A stretch of 64,000 nt of DNA from assembly GCF_000514815.1 (NCBI RefSeq), contig NZ_AZWQ01000008.1:134-64133 (forward strand). The letters are read 5' to 3'. The translations under genes were made by a program, and so were the position numbers. The notes under the pieces were generated by a model that did not search any database, had not been told where the DNA came from, and worked only from the letters and a program-made list of their open reading frames with translations. Source of the stretch: Salinispora fenicalii. GTDB taxonomy: Bacteria; Actinomycetota; Actinomycetes; Mycobacteriales; Micromonosporaceae. This document shows, one piece after another, positions 1 through 9,222 of this stretch. Position 1 is the stretch's first letter, and each line of letters starts with the position of its first letter.

Positions 1-129
1 CGCGGCCCCGCAGACACCGACACCGGGCAGACACCTGACAGCGCCCCACCCGCCACCGCACCACCCAAAGCAGCCAAGACGACCGAAGCCTGTCCAGAAA
101 CAACCAGCAGAAGGCGACTCACGAAGTAG
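1..129 (+). pseudogene. 3' tail of an unidentified gene entering from the left edge
   Basis: Frame 1 is open from the first base to a TAG at 127-129 and encodes a Pro/Ala/Thr-rich, then basic tail (…APPATAPPKAAKTTEA…SRRRLTK). I do not recognise the family. The bases after the stop (132-174) resemble those after another Ala/Pro/Lys-rich tail ending at 33514, so both may be the ends of one repeated, probably mobile, gene family. With only 42 codons visible this could also be chance coding. Confidence 0.3.
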
Positions 130-571
130 ATCTGGTCCAAAACTGCTTCACTAAATCAAGAAGCGGCCCGGCAGCCGATCAAGCCACCACGCGGGAGGCC
201 GCGACAATCGCTCACCGATGTTGAGCCAGTCAGTGCGCCCGGCGATCGAGGCCATGCTGCGCAAGCGCGACCTGGCACCGAACAACCAACTCACCCGGCT
301 GCCAGAACGACTATCCAGCACATTGGATTACACTTCCTATATTTCGATTCATTACAGACCCCCGACGGCAACGCTGACGGCAACCGGGGCGTACCGCCAA
401 GCACTTCTAGACACGAAGTAGCAAAGTCAGTACGCTCCGGAGTGGCAAACCAAGGCTTAACAACTACCCAGCAGGCGACCAACAGCAAGCTGATCCTGGA
501 GGATCCGGATGAAGAGCATCAAGAATTGACCCAGGAGGTCAGTTCAAGCGTTCACCCTTTGGGCCTGGATT
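130..571. other. Intergenic stretch without a supported gene
   Basis: Short open frames exist on both strands, but none has a convincing ribosome binding site or protein-like composition. The only notable feature is the 132-174 segment, which is repeated near 33.5 kb. Confidence 0.5.
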
Positions 572-961
572 TTATTCGGCCGAATCACCCAATGCTTGAA
601 GCGCCCCAAAGATCTCCCACCCAACAGCCTGTACGTTCTCACTGTAGAAGCCATATCTATTATGAAACGCCTCTTCCGACGAGTGATTCAAAAAGGCAAG
701 CGTCAGAGATCCACATAGCGCTCGAAGGTCGGGGTAGCTTAGCGGCACATCAATGCTTTCTCGCGACCGAAAGTCCACTTCCCAACCCCTCAGTTCGAGG
801 AGCCCCAACGAGGCCTCTCCGGCCACAGCGGCAACTACTTTAGAAGAGTGACTGCCGCCGTATAAATCGACAAGAACCCTCCTGACCAGCTCAAACTGAA
901 TAGGGGTAAGCGTGAGAATATAACCGTCACTCGAACTTCTCAGGCCAACTCTTCGATACAT
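572..961 (-). CDS. Hypothetical 129-residue protein, possibly immunity-like
   Basis: I do not recognise this family. The product is an acidic, soluble-looking 129-residue protein without signal peptide or membrane segment. It has a mixed alpha/beta look, with a Trp/Glu-rich stretch (ELRGWEVDF) and an aromatic C-terminal half (EEAFHNRYGFYSENVQAVGWEIF). A GAGG ribosome binding site lies four bases before the ATG, and TAGAGT just upstream could be a -10 box. Local base composition is visibly less GC-rich than the flanks, which points to acquired DNA. The size, acidity and isolated position fit immunity proteins of polymorphic toxins, but no toxin gene is visible next to it, so that role is only a guess. 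Confidence 0.5.
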   Translation of the reverse strand: MYRRVGLRSSSDGYILTLTPIQFELVRRVLVDLYGGSHSSKVVAAVAGEASLGLLELRGWEVDFRSRESIDVPLSYPDLRALCGSLTLAFLNHSSEEAFHNRYGFYSENVQAVGWEIFGALQALGDSAE

Positions 962-1318
962 GAGACCTCAACTCTACGCAGTCCCCACCCGACCGCATCG
1001 GGTCTGCTGGCGGTGTACCTGCTGACCGGTGGGGTACCGCTGGCACTGCCATAGGAGGCGTGCTCCACACCCGGTACGGCTGTACGCGCCGAGGGTTGAC
1101 GCGGGCCCTGCCCGTACGGCGAGTAGTTTCGATGCCCTACCACTCCCTTCCTGGCACTGGCGGAGGCAGCCCGCCCTTGGTGTATCCGGTCGGCACCTCG
1201 TCGGCCGGGAGGGCCCCGACGGCAGGCAGCGTGTACTACTCATGCCAACAGTCGCCCCTCCTAACCGCGCACAGTGATCAGGGTGGCCCAAGGCCAAATC
1301 GACAGTTATCTTCGCTGC
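962..1318. other. Intergenic stretch, nothing convincing seen
   Basis: Overlapping open frames on both strands look like chance frames in GC-rich DNA. A promoter for the rightward oxidoreductase gene probably lies here, but I see no clear -35/-10 pair. Confidence 0.4.
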
Positions 1319-2944
1319 ATGGATCGGCAGGCGACCTCGACGTTACGGGCCCAACCGCAGACCAAGCTCCCGCGACGGGTGGATGTCGCCGTCGTCGGTG
1401 CCGGGCACAACGGGCTGGTGTCGGCGATCCTGCTGGCCCGAGCCGGGCTGGACGTGCTGGTGCTGGAGGCGGCCGACGTGGTCGGCGGCGCGGCCCGCAC
1501 CGAGACACCGTTTCCCCGGGTGCCGGAACTGCGCCACTCCACCGGGTCGTACCTGCTCGGGCTGATGCCCCCAGAGCTGCTTGCCCGGCTCGACGTCCGC
1601 ATCCCGGTGCTGCGACGGGACCCGCACTACTTCCTGCCCACCCCGGGCGGGCCCGGCTCGCCGTACCTGCTCTTCGGCGGTGACCCGAACGCGACCCGGC
1701 GGCAGTTCGCCGAGTTCTTCTCCCCCGCCGATGTCGCCGCCGACGCCGCGCTCCAGGCCGAGCTGGCCGCACTGCGCGCGGACCTGGCGCCGGCCTGGCT
1801 GGCCGAGCCGCTGCCGGTCGAGGAGACCGCCGAACGGTACGTCCGGCCGGCGCTACGCCAGATCTTCGTCGGCCTGGTACGCGGCTCGGTCGTCGACTAC
1901 CTGGCCCGCTTCGACTTCCACTCCGAGCTGCTGGTCAGCATGTACGCGGTGACCGACGGCCTCTCCGGGGTCAACGCCGGCCCGGACGATCCCGGCACCG
2001 GGCACAACTTCCTGGTTCACAACATGTGCAGACTTCCCGGCTCCGACGGCACCTGGATGATCGCCAAAGGGGGCATGGGCACCGTCTCCCGGACCTTCGC
2101 CGACGCCGCGCGCGCCGCCGGCGCGACCATCCACACCGGTACGCCGGTCAGCGCGATCACCCTCCACGGGGGTACGGCCTCCGGTGTCCGGCTCGCCGAC
2201 GGGCAGAGCGTTGCCGCGTCCGTGGTGCTGGGGGCCTGCGACCCGTACCAGCTGATGGGGCTGCTCCCCGACGGCGCGCTCCCGGCGGCGCTGACCGACC
2301 GGATGACGGCGGTCCGCCGCCCCGGCACCACGCTGAAGCTCAACCTGGCGCTGACCGGGTTGCCGCGCTTCTCCTGCCTACCGGAAGGCGCCCCCAGCCC
2401 GTTCGGGTCCACCATCCACCTGCTGCCCGGCTCCGCCCCCGACGGTGCCCGGGACACGCCGCTGGCGGGGCTGCGCGCGATGTGGGCCGACGTGCGGGCC
2501 GGGCGGCTGCCCCAGGAGCCGACGATCGAGTGGTACCTGCACACCACCGTCGACCCGACACTCTCCGACGCCGCCGGGCACCACTCGTCGGCGCTCTTCG
2601 TGCAGTCGGTGCCGTACGCGTTGGCGGGCCGCACCTGGGAAGAGGCGCTACCCGGGTACGTGGCGCGGCTGGTGGCGATCTGCGAGCGGTACGCCCCGGG
2701 CACCGAGGCCCTGATCGCCGACGCCGTACCGCTGGCCCCACCCGGCATCGAGGCGCACTTCGGCATCACCGGTGGGCACATCCACCACGTGGACAACACG
2801 GTGTCGTTCACTGACCGGATGCCGTACGCCACCGGGATCGACGGCGTGTACGCGGGCAGCGCCGGCTGTCATCCGGCGGGCAGCGTCATCGGTGCGTCCG
2901 GCCACAACGCCGCCCAACGGATCCTCACCGACCTCGGGCGGTGA
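1319..2944 (+). CDS. Phytoene-dehydrogenase-like FAD-dependent oxidoreductase
   Basis: The product belongs to the flavin amine-oxidase/phytoene desaturase-like group (CRTISO/PYROXD2 type). The N-terminus holds the dinucleotide-binding fold with VVGAGHNGLVSAILLARAG, followed by the acidic end of the second strand (VLVLEAADVVGGAARTE). The C-terminus has the second FAD contact region, GVYAGSAGCHPAGSVIGASG. At about 541 residues it has the usual family length, and no signal peptide is seen. The substrate cannot be read from sequence; no carotenoid genes lie nearby, so a carotenoid role is not supported. A GTG at 1274 in the same frame is an alternative start; neither start has a clear ribosome binding site. 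The ATG is preferred because only a short leader normally precedes the Rossmann strand. Confidence 0.85.
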   Translation: MDRQATSTLRAQPQTKLPRRVDVAVVGAGHNGLVSAILLARAGLDVLVLEAADVVGGAARTETPFPRVPELRHSTGSYLLGLMPPELLARLDVRIPVLRRDPHYFLPTPGGPGSPYLLFGGDPNATRRQFAEFFSPADVAADAALQAELAALRADLAPAWLAEPLPVEETAERYVRPALRQIFVGLVRGSVVDYLARFDFHSELLVSMYAVTDGLSGVNAGPDDPGTGHNFLVHNMCRLPGSDGTWMIAKGGMGTVSRTFADAARAAGATIHTGTPVSAITLHGGTASGVRLADGQSVAASVVLGACDPYQLMGLLPDGALPAALTDRMTAVRRPGTTLKLNLALTGLPRFSCLPEGAPSPFGSTIHLLPGSAPDGARDTPLAGLRAMWADVRAGRLPQEPTIEWYLHTTVDPTLSDAAGHHSSALFVQSVPYALAGRTWEEALPGYVARLVAICERYAPGTEALIADAVPLAPPGIEAHFGITGGHIHHVDNTVSFTDRMPYATGIDGVYAGSAGCHPAGSVIGASGHNAAQRILTDLGR

Positions 2945-3099
2945 GCAGCGCCAAGTCAAACAGCGGCGGTGTGCGTTGACAGTGCTTCGCGTGACCTGCC
3001 GCCGCGCGGCCAGGTCGCGGTAGTCGCTGTGCCGCGGCCGGGACGATCTGCCATCGATGCGGGCGCTGATCCACGGCGCGGCGCCGGACCGAACGGGGA

Positions 3100-4689
3100 T
3101 CAGGTCGTCGTCTCGACGACCGGGGCGGGGGACTGCTCATCGACCCGCTGGGCACGGATCTTGTGCCCGACGCTGGTCAGGCACCGCCCGCTGGCCAGGT
3201 CGAAGCGCCAGCCGTGCAGCTGGCAGGTGAGCTGGTCGTCCGCCACGACGCCGAACCGGCTCAGGTCCGCCTTGAGGTGCGGGCAACGCCGCTGCACCAC
3301 CCAGTCGCCGAGGGTGATGTCCTCCGCGTCGACCGCCCGTTCGTGCTCGTCGTACCAGCCCTCGGCGTACTGCAACCGCTCCTGGGAGAGGCACTTGAAG
3401 AAAGCGTAGACGAACTCGTTGTACTGGCCGATCCGCGCCGCAGTGAACCGACAGGACAGGAAGAGCGAGTTGACCCAGTCGACCTCGCCGATGTGCAGCA
3501 GGTGCTCGATCAGCGCCCGCTCGGTGCGGAACCGGTAGCGCACCTTCTCGTCGGCGTACGGGCGGACCTGCTTGCCGGGGAAGTCCACCACGATGGACTC
3601 GATGGTCTCCGCACCCGTATCGTCAACCTCGACCAGGTCGAAGCGGACCGGGCCACCGACCCCCTTCGCCAGATAGATCGACTCGTTGAGCAACGGCTCG
3701 ATGCGGCGCTGCATCTCCCTCAGGACGTCCACCTCCGGGTGCCGCCAGGACGCCTTCTCGGCCGCGATGATCGGCCGCTTGCGCTCGCGCATCTCTTCGA
3801 GTTGGGCGAGCTTGTCGGCGAAGAACTCCGCCACCGGCACCGGTTGGGTGGTCTCGCAGCCGTCGGCGGTGACCTCGGCGACGCTGCCCGGCAGCAGCAC
3901 CACCCCGTTGGTGCCGCCGACCTTGGCGTACTCGTCCAGGAACACCGACTGGTCGGGGAAGATGTTGCCCTCGTCGCCGTGGATGTCGTTGAACTGCCAC
4001 AGCGCGTCGTCGAGGAAGCACGGCGGGCCGGCGATCGGGAAGACGTGGTCGGCCTTCAGGTCGTCGATGTAGCGCCAGGTCCGGTCGAACTGCCGGTCCC
4101 GCTTCTGCTTGCCGAACGCGGTCTTGGCGGTGTTCGGCAGCTCGTAGACCATGGGATACCAGATCGCCCCGGAGAACTGGAGCAGGTGCGCGTGCACGTG
4201 GCCCAGTTCGGTAAAGAGGCTCAGGTCGGTGGGGCGGGCGTCGTTCTGGTTGAGCAACCGGACCCCGTCGTGCTCCACCCAGAGCGACGAGTCGCCGATC
4301 GGTCCGTCGGTCGGGCTGGTCAGCGCCTGGATCATGACCTTGAGGCCGCCGCCCAGGTCGACGACCTCCTCGTTCGGCGCCTTCAGGAACTGGGTGAAGC
4401 CCAGTTCCTGAAGCTCGTCCTCCATCTCCGAGGTCGGAAAGGCGGGCAGCAGTACGGTAGCCCGCTTCGACACGTACCGCTTGAGGTGCGCCGCGTCAAA
4501 GTGGTCCCGGTGCAGGTGTGAGACGTAGAGGTAGTCAACGTCGCCCAGCGTCGCCCAGTCGAGTTGGGAGTTGTCGGGGAACGGAAACCACGAGGCGAAG
4601 TACGCCGGGTTGACCCACGGGTCGCAGAGGATGCTCCCCGCGGGAGTGTCAATCCGCATGCTGGCGTGCCCGGTACCGGTCACTCGCAC
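3100..4689 (-). CDS. MBL-fold metallo-hydrolase fused to a C-terminal Rieske domain
   Basis: The protein has 529 residues and two recognisable parts. Residues about 1-260 form a UlaG-like metallo-beta-lactamase fold with the metal-binding motif HLHRDHFD (58-65) and an early GHAS…DPW segment. Near the C-terminus (about 467-505) is a Rieske [2Fe-2S] site: CPH, then about 17 residues later CQLH followed by GWRFDLASGRCL. The combination recalls CMP-N-acetylneuraminate hydroxylase, which joins a Rieske site to an MBL-like fold in the opposite order. The middle third (about 260-460) is unassigned. It is probably a cytoplasmic oxidoreductase or hydroxylase that needs an electron donor; none is encoded beside it. 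It stands alone, facing the upstream oxidoreductase. Confidence 0.8.
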   Translation of the reverse strand: MRVTGTGHASMRIDTPAGSILCDPWVNPAYFASWFPFPDNSQLDWATLGDVDYLYVSHLHRDHFDAAHLKRYVSKRATVLLPAFPTSEMEDELQELGFTQFLKAPNEEVVDLGGGLKVMIQALTSPTDGPIGDSSLWVEHDGVRLLNQNDARPTDLSLFTELGHVHAHLLQFSGAIWYPMVYELPNTAKTAFGKQKRDRQFDRTWRYIDDLKADHVFPIAGPPCFLDDALWQFNDIHGDEGNIFPDQSVFLDEYAKVGGTNGVVLLPGSVAEVTADGCETTQPVPVAEFFADKLAQLEEMRERKRPIIAAEKASWRHPEVDVLREMQRRIEPLLNESIYLAKGVGGPVRFDLVEVDDTGAETIESIVVDFPGKQVRPYADEKVRYRFRTERALIEHLLHIGEVDWVNSLFLSCRFTAARIGQYNEFVYAFFKCLSQERLQYAEGWYDEHERAVDAEDITLGDWVVQRRCPHLKADLSRFGVVADDQLTCQLHGWRFDLASGRCLTSVGHKIRAQRVDEQSPAPVVETTT

Positions 4690-4927
4690 CGCAGTTCTCC
4701 CTGAACAGACATAACAAGTTCACGTCGGAACCTACCGGAGCAACTCTTGCTATCACGTCACGATGCTGGTATTACCGCCCATTAGCGACAACACCCTTCG
4801 TGTCGGCCGGCACGGGCTCCCGGCGTCCCAACGACTCCGGCCCGGGAGATGGTCGGACCCAGCGCCGGGGCCGCTACGAGGCGTGCCAGACTTGACCGCA
4901 GATCAAATCGCGAGGGAAGGACCGACA

Positions 4928-5149
4928 GTGGCAGGAAGCGAGCCGGTTACGTCTCCGGACCAACACAAGCCCGGGCACCGCAAGTCCGGACGGATCGGCG
5001 CGGTGGTCGTCGCGCTGTCGCTGCTGGCAATGATCTGCGGTAACCACGAGGGCAGGGTCGAGGACATCTGGCTGATCGGCCTCGCCGTCCTGCTGCTGGC
5101 CATCGTCGTCGGCGACATTGTGCTCCGGCGCAACGGGCTTCGCCAGTAG
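4928..5149 (+). CDS. Small two-helix membrane protein
   Basis: This 73-residue protein has a short polar N-terminus and two hydrophobic segments: IGAVVVALSLLAMI (about 24-37) and IWLIGLAVLLLAIVVGDIVL (about 46-65). It ends in RRNGLRQ, so both ends are predicted to be cytoplasmic. The GTG is chosen because GGGAAGG lies seven bases upstream; a longer open frame begins at 4763 but lacks a binding site. No function is recognised. A strong bidirectional terminator follows. Confidence 0.65.
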   Translation: MAGSEPVTSPDQHKPGHRKSGRIGAVVVALSLLAMICGNHEGRVEDIWLIGLAVLLLAIVVGDIVLRRNGLRQ

Positions 5150-5170
5150 CCCGCGCAGTCAGCCACACCA

Positions 5171-5207
5171 CCGTGGCCCGCTCCCAGAATTAGGGAGCGG
5201 GCCACGG
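5171..5207. terminator. Bidirectional terminator, 15-bp stem
   Basis: A perfect 15-bp inverted repeat (CCGTGGCCCGCTCCC and its complement) surrounds a 7-base loop. It sits between two convergent genes and can serve both. Confidence 0.85.
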
Positions 5208-5217
5208 CGTTTCTGAG

Positions 5218-6384
5218 TCAACGACCGAGCAGAACGTCCTGCACATCCTTCAGGGCGGCGTCAACTTCCGCCTCGAAGTAGCCGCCCTGCACCAGGCCGA
5301 AGCGGAGCGTGCCCAGGTCGTGCGGGTTCACTGGCATCGGATTCCGCCCCTGCATCCCACCGAGCAGGCTGTCGAAGAAGCGGTCAACCTGGTCCGGGTC
5401 GTACCCGCTGCCGAAGCGACGGACCTGGAAACTGCGGCGAATCTGGTCAACCCGGTAGAGGTCGCTGCCCGGCGGGCCAGCCATGGGCGGACCCCCCATC
5501 GGCGGACCAGCTGCCCCGGGTGGCGCCACCATCGACGGCCCGGGGACCGCCGGTGGGCTGCCCAGGCCGGGCGGCGGCGGAGGCGGCCCAGTGGGTGCGG
5601 GTGGGCTGGGGACGGCCGGCGGGCCGCCGAAGCCGGGCTGCGGCGCAGGCGAACCGCCCATCTCTCGCCCTCGCTCCGGCATTCGCATCTCGGTCGTCAT
5701 GTCGGCACGCCCGTGCCGACCTGCCTCGAACCCGTCAAACCGCGGCTCGTCGGGGCCGTAGCCGCCGGTAGCCGGGCCGCGTGGCGGGCCACCGGGACCG
5801 TGCGGGGCGGCCGGACCGCGCGGTGGTTCGTAGCCGCCGTGAGGGGCATCGTAGCCGCCGCCGGGGAAGGAGCCGGTCGTTTCGTCGCGCCGGCCGTACG
5901 GGCCACCGGGCTGCGCCGGCATGAACCGGGGTGGCATCGGCTGTTGCTCCGGCGCGACGCCGCGCTCGTCGTGTCTCGGTGGGCCCATCCGATCCGGCGG
6001 GCCGAACTGGTCGGGCGGAACCATCCGGTCCGGCGGAACCATCCGGTCCGGCGGAACCATCCGATCCGGCGGAACCATCCGATCCGGCGGAACCATCCGC
6101 TCGGGCGGGTGGGGCTCGGCGACCGGAGCTGAGAGGCCGCCCTGCTCCTCCAAGTCGGCGAGCTGCCGCTCGACCCGGTCGAGGTGCAGATCGACCTGCC
6201 ACTCGTCATAGCCGTTGAATCGGACCCGGAAGACGACGTCGTGAACCTCCTGCGCGGACACGGGCGCGCCCACCGGTTGCCCATCCAGCGTGGCCTCGAC
6301 CCGGTCGAGGAAGACATCCACCTCGTCAACCTTGTATCCCCGGCGCAGCGACTTACGCCGGAAACGCTGACCCTGACTCGCCAC
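5218..6384 (-). CDS. Protein with DivIVA-like domains at both ends of a Pro/Gly-rich repeat linker
   Basis: About 388 residues. The N-terminus (FRRKSLRRGYKVDEVDVFLD) is a DivIVA-like repeat, followed by a second related motif (VRFNGYDEWQVDLHLDRVERQLADLEEQ). The C-terminus repeats the pattern (FQVRRFGSGYDPDQVDRFFDSLLGG), ending in a third motif (ALKDVQDVLLGR). Between them lies a long disordered linker with six near-identical RMVPPD-type hexapeptides and many PP/GG runs. DivIVA family proteins act at the cell pole and septum in actinobacteria; that role is inferred here. The GTG is chosen because GGAG precedes it by five bases; an in-frame ATG nine codons earlier lacks one. Confidence 0.75.
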   Translation of the reverse strand: MASQGQRFRRKSLRRGYKVDEVDVFLDRVEATLDGQPVGAPVSAQEVHDVVFRVRFNGYDEWQVDLHLDRVERQLADLEEQGGLSAPVAEPHPPERMVPPDRMVPPDRMVPPDRMVPPDRMVPPDQFGPPDRMGPPRHDERGVAPEQQPMPPRFMPAQPGGPYGRRDETTGSFPGGGYDAPHGGYEPPRGPAAPHGPGGPPRGPATGGYGPDEPRFDGFEAGRHGRADMTTEMRMPERGREMGGSPAPQPGFGGPPAVPSPPAPTGPPPPPPGLGSPPAVPGPSMVAPPGAAGPPMGGPPMAGPPGSDLYRVDQIRRSFQVRRFGSGYDPDQVDRFFDSLLGGMQGRNPMPVNPHDLGTLRFGLVQGGYFEAEVDAALKDVQDVLLGR

Positions 6385-6435
6385 TATGTCTCCTGGTCTC
6401 GTTCGCTCCACCGGGTCTCCCCGGCCCCCACGCTC

Positions 6436-7554
6436 TCATTGCCCCTCGGCCGCGGCGAGCTGGCCACACGCTCCGTCAATCTCACGCCCCCGGGTGTCCC
6501 GCACTGTCGTGGAGACCCCGGCGGCGCGCAACCGCCGGACGAACTCCCGCTCAACCGGCTTCGGGCTCGCATCCCAGCGGCTACCCGGAGTGGGGTTGAG
6601 CGGGATCAGGTTCACATGGGCCAACCGGTCGGATAGCAGCCGCCCAAGCAGGTCGGCTCGCCACGGCTGGTCGTTCACGTCCTTGATCATTGCGTATTCG
6701 ATCGACACGCGACGTCCCGTGCGGGCCACGTACTCCCAGGCCGCCTCCAGCACCTCGGACACCTTCCAGCGCTGGTTGACGGGCACAAGTTCGTCGCGCA
6801 GCTCATCATCGGGCGCGTGCAGCGACAACGCAAGGGTCACGGAGAGGTCTTCGCTGGCCAGTCGACGGATGGCAGGGACCAGACCCACCGTGGAAACGGT
6901 GATGTGCCGCTGAGACAGCCCCAGCCCTTCCGGCGCGGGCGCCACCAGCCGGCGAATCGCCGCCACCACCCGGTTGTAGTTGGCCAGTGGCTCCCCCATC
7001 CCCATGAACACCACGCGAGACAGCCGCGGCGGGGACCCGGCGACAGCGCCCGAGGCGGCCACGCCGGCTAGGTAGACCGCCTGGTCGACGATCTCGGCGG
7101 TGGAGAGGTTGCGGGTCAGGCCCGCCTGGCCGGTCGCACAGAAGGGGCAGGCCATCCCGCACCCCGCCTGGCTGGAGAGACAGACTGTCACCCGGTCCGG
7201 ATAGCCCATCAGCACGCTCTCGACCAGCGAGCCGTCGTGCAGCCGCCAGAGCGCCTTATGGGTGGCACCGTCGTCACACGCCAGCTCCCGTACCGGCGTC
7301 AACAGGGTGGGCAGCAGCTGGTCGGCCAGCTTCTCCCGAGTCGCCGACGGCAGGTCAGTCATCTGCTCCGGGTCACGGACCAGGCGACCGAAGTAGTGGG
7401 TCGACACCTGCCGAGCCCGGAACCGCGGCTCACCCAGCTCCGCAACTAGAGCCTGGCGGCCGGCGAGATCGAAGTCGGCGAGGTGCCGCGGAGGCATCGC
7501 CGCGCGGCGGGCGGGGGCATCGGGATTGACCGGGGTCAAGGGCAGACTTGTCAT
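6436..7554 (-). CDS. rlmN: 23S rRNA/tRNA adenine-C2 methyltransferase RlmN
   Basis: This radical-SAM enzyme methylates C2 of adenosine 2503 in 23S rRNA and, in several species, A37 of some tRNAs. The 4Fe-4S motif CGMACPFC is at residues 132-139. The SAM-binding [12 protein letters not shown] region follows, and the C-terminal catalytic cysteine lies in GACGQLA near residue 365. The length of 372 is typical. It is transcribed leftward downstream of cdsA in the usual actinobacterial order (rpsB-tsf-pyrH-frr-cdsA-rlmN), and the following gene starts 50 bases after its stop. Confidence 0.95.
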   Translation of the reverse strand: MTSLPLTPVNPDAPARRAAMPPRHLADFDLAGRQALVAELGEPRFRARQVSTHYFGRLVRDPEQMTDLPSATREKLADQLLPTLLTPVRELACDDGATHKALWRLHDGSLVESVLMGYPDRVTVCLSSQAGCGMACPFCATGQAGLTRNLSTAEIVDQAVYLAGVAASGAVAGSPPRLSRVVFMGMGEPLANYNRVVAAIRRLVAPAPEGLGLSQRHITVSTVGLVPAIRRLASEDLSVTLALSLHAPDDELRDELVPVNQRWKVSEVLEAAWEYVARTGRRVSIEYAMIKDVNDQPWRADLLGRLLSDRLAHVNLIPLNPTPGSRWDASPKPVEREFVRRLRAAGVSTTVRDTRGREIDGACGQLAAAEGQ

Positions 7555-7682
7555 GACCTATCCAGTCTGTCACGCCGGAACCGGAACGCACCGCTGTGGA
7601 TCCGCCAGCCTCGCCCCGGAGCGGCCGGCAACGCTGGTGGAAGCGGGGCGTGCCCGACGGTGAACAGCGGGTGACCCACGGC

Positions 7683-8924
7683 TCAGCCCGTCACCGGGAC
7701 GAAGAGCGCAAGCAGCAGGTACGCCGTCGGGAGGGCGAAGAGAACCGAGTCGAGCCGATCCATTAGGCCGCCATGCCCCGGCAACAGGTTACTCATGTCC
7801 TTCACCCCGAGATCTCGTTTGATCATGGACTCGGCCAGATCACCCAGCACGGCCGCGGTGGAGACAGCCACCCCGAAGAGCGCTCCCCACCAGGGCGCCA
7901 CATCGAAGAGCAGCCAGATCAGCAGGGCGCCGCCGAGGGCCGCCGCGCCGAGCGAACCTGCCAGCCCCTCCCAGGACTTCTTCGGGCTGATCGTCGGGGC
8001 CATCGGATGCCGACCGAAGTTGGCTCCGGCCGCGTACCCACCGGTGTCGGAGAGCACCACCGCGACCATTGTCACCAACACCCGCAGCGCCCCGTCCTCC
8101 GCCGCGACCATTAGCGCGGCAAACCCACCGAGAAACGGCACGTAGACAGCGATCAGGGTGGTCGCGAGGGCATCCCGGCGGAACCCGGCCAGCCCGTCAC
8201 CCAGTCGCCACACCAGGGCGCCGAGCACCGTGACGACCAACCCGAGGGTCAACGCATCGGGCCCGGCGAACCAGGCCAGCCCGGCCACCAACACGCTCCC
8301 CGCGGCCAGCGGGACCAGCGGCGGGTGGACCCCCGCGCGACCGACCGCTCGGGTCATCTCCCAACAGCCGACCGCCAGCGCCCCTGCAACGACCACCACG
8401 AAGGCGAATGGGTAGAGGAAGAGGGGCACAAGAATGAGGGCGCCGAGGGCAACCCCCACTCCGATAGCCGCCGGCAGGTTACGGCCGGCCTTGCCGGACG
8501 ACCGCTGCCGGGCAGCAGCGCCGGTGGCACGACGCCGTCCCGGCCGACGCCGCCCCCGCGGTGGCGGCTGCGCGGCCGGATCGTCGTTGTCCCGAACCGG
8601 CTGGAGGTCGTCGTTGTCCCGAACCGGCTGGAGTTGGGCCGTGGGATGTTCGGAGCCGACCGGGGCGTCCCGGACCGGAGCCTGTTGCGCCGTCGGATAG
8701 TCCCGGTGGTCGGCGGAGGCGCGGTCGTCGGCGGAGGCACGGTGGTCGCTACTCGGGAGCCGGCCGGTTCCACCCGTCGGCTCCGCTGGCGACCAGCCAT
8801 GCCGGCCGAACCCGCTGCCCCGCACCTCCGGCTCGAGCTCCCGATCGGGCCACGGTACGGCGGAGGCCGGCCGTTCCCAACCGTACGGTTCGGCACTGCC
8901 GTGTGGGTCAACGGGGGACATCAC
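7683..8924 (-). CDS. cdsA: Phosphatidate cytidylyltransferase with a long disordered N-terminus
   Basis: This integral membrane enzyme makes CDP-diacylglycerol from phosphatidate and CTP, the entry to phospholipid synthesis. The family signature near the C-terminus is present: SDTGGYAAG, then SPKKSWEGLAGSLG, then GDLAESMIKRDLGVKDMSNLLPGHGGLMDRLDS in successive pieces. Several hydrophobic helices cover about residues 145-413. The first 140 or so residues are polar and low in complexity, with tandem LQPVRDNDD units, DRASADHR repeats and an Arg-rich patch (RGRRRPGRRR) before the membrane part. This extension is longer than in most bacterial CdsA but common in actinomycetes. The true start could be internal. 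Confidence 0.93.
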   Translation of the reverse strand: MMSPVDPHGSAEPYGWERPASAVPWPDRELEPEVRGSGFGRHGWSPAEPTGGTGRLPSSDHRASADDRASADHRDYPTAQQAPVRDAPVGSEHPTAQLQPVRDNDDLQPVRDNDDPAAQPPPRGRRRPGRRRATGAAARQRSSGKAGRNLPAAIGVGVALGALILVPLFLYPFAFVVVVAGALAVGCWEMTRAVGRAGVHPPLVPLAAGSVLVAGLAWFAGPDALTLGLVVTVLGALVWRLGDGLAGFRRDALATTLIAVYVPFLGGFAALMVAAEDGALRVLVTMVAVVLSDTGGYAAGANFGRHPMAPTISPKKSWEGLAGSLGAAALGGALLIWLLFDVAPWWGALFGVAVSTAAVLGDLAESMIKRDLGVKDMSNLLPGHGGLMDRLDSVLFALPTAYLLLALFVPVTG

Positions 8925-9163
8925 GCACCGGGAGGGGAGACGTAACCGACGACCAGACGCACAACCACAACCATGTCCCCTACCCGAATGATGTTCCTCT
9001 GGTTGACCGACGGGTCGGCCAGTCGATCCCCGCCGTCACCGCCGGGTGCCCGAGAATCGAGCCGAGCCTACTGCACTCGCCACCCCGGCATCCGCAACCG
9101 CCTCCGCCGACCCCAACCAGCCACTGGGACGGCCGGTGCGACGACGAGCCGCGACAGAAGGGC

Positions 9164-9200
9164 GGCACCGGCGACCCCGAAGGGCGTGGTCGCCGGTGCC
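9164..9200 (-). terminator. Terminator after frr
   Basis: A perfect 13-bp stem (GGCACCGGCGACC and its complement) with an 11-base loop sits 23 bases downstream of the frr stop. No U-run follows, as is common in actinomycetes. Confidence 0.7.
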
Positions 9201-9222
9201 GGTCAGCAGTCGGGCAGCGAGG

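Noticed and set aside
442..843. Rightward 133-residue frame at the left edge
   Set aside because: It lies opposite the better-supported leftward gene at 572-961 and has no binding site or protein-like features.
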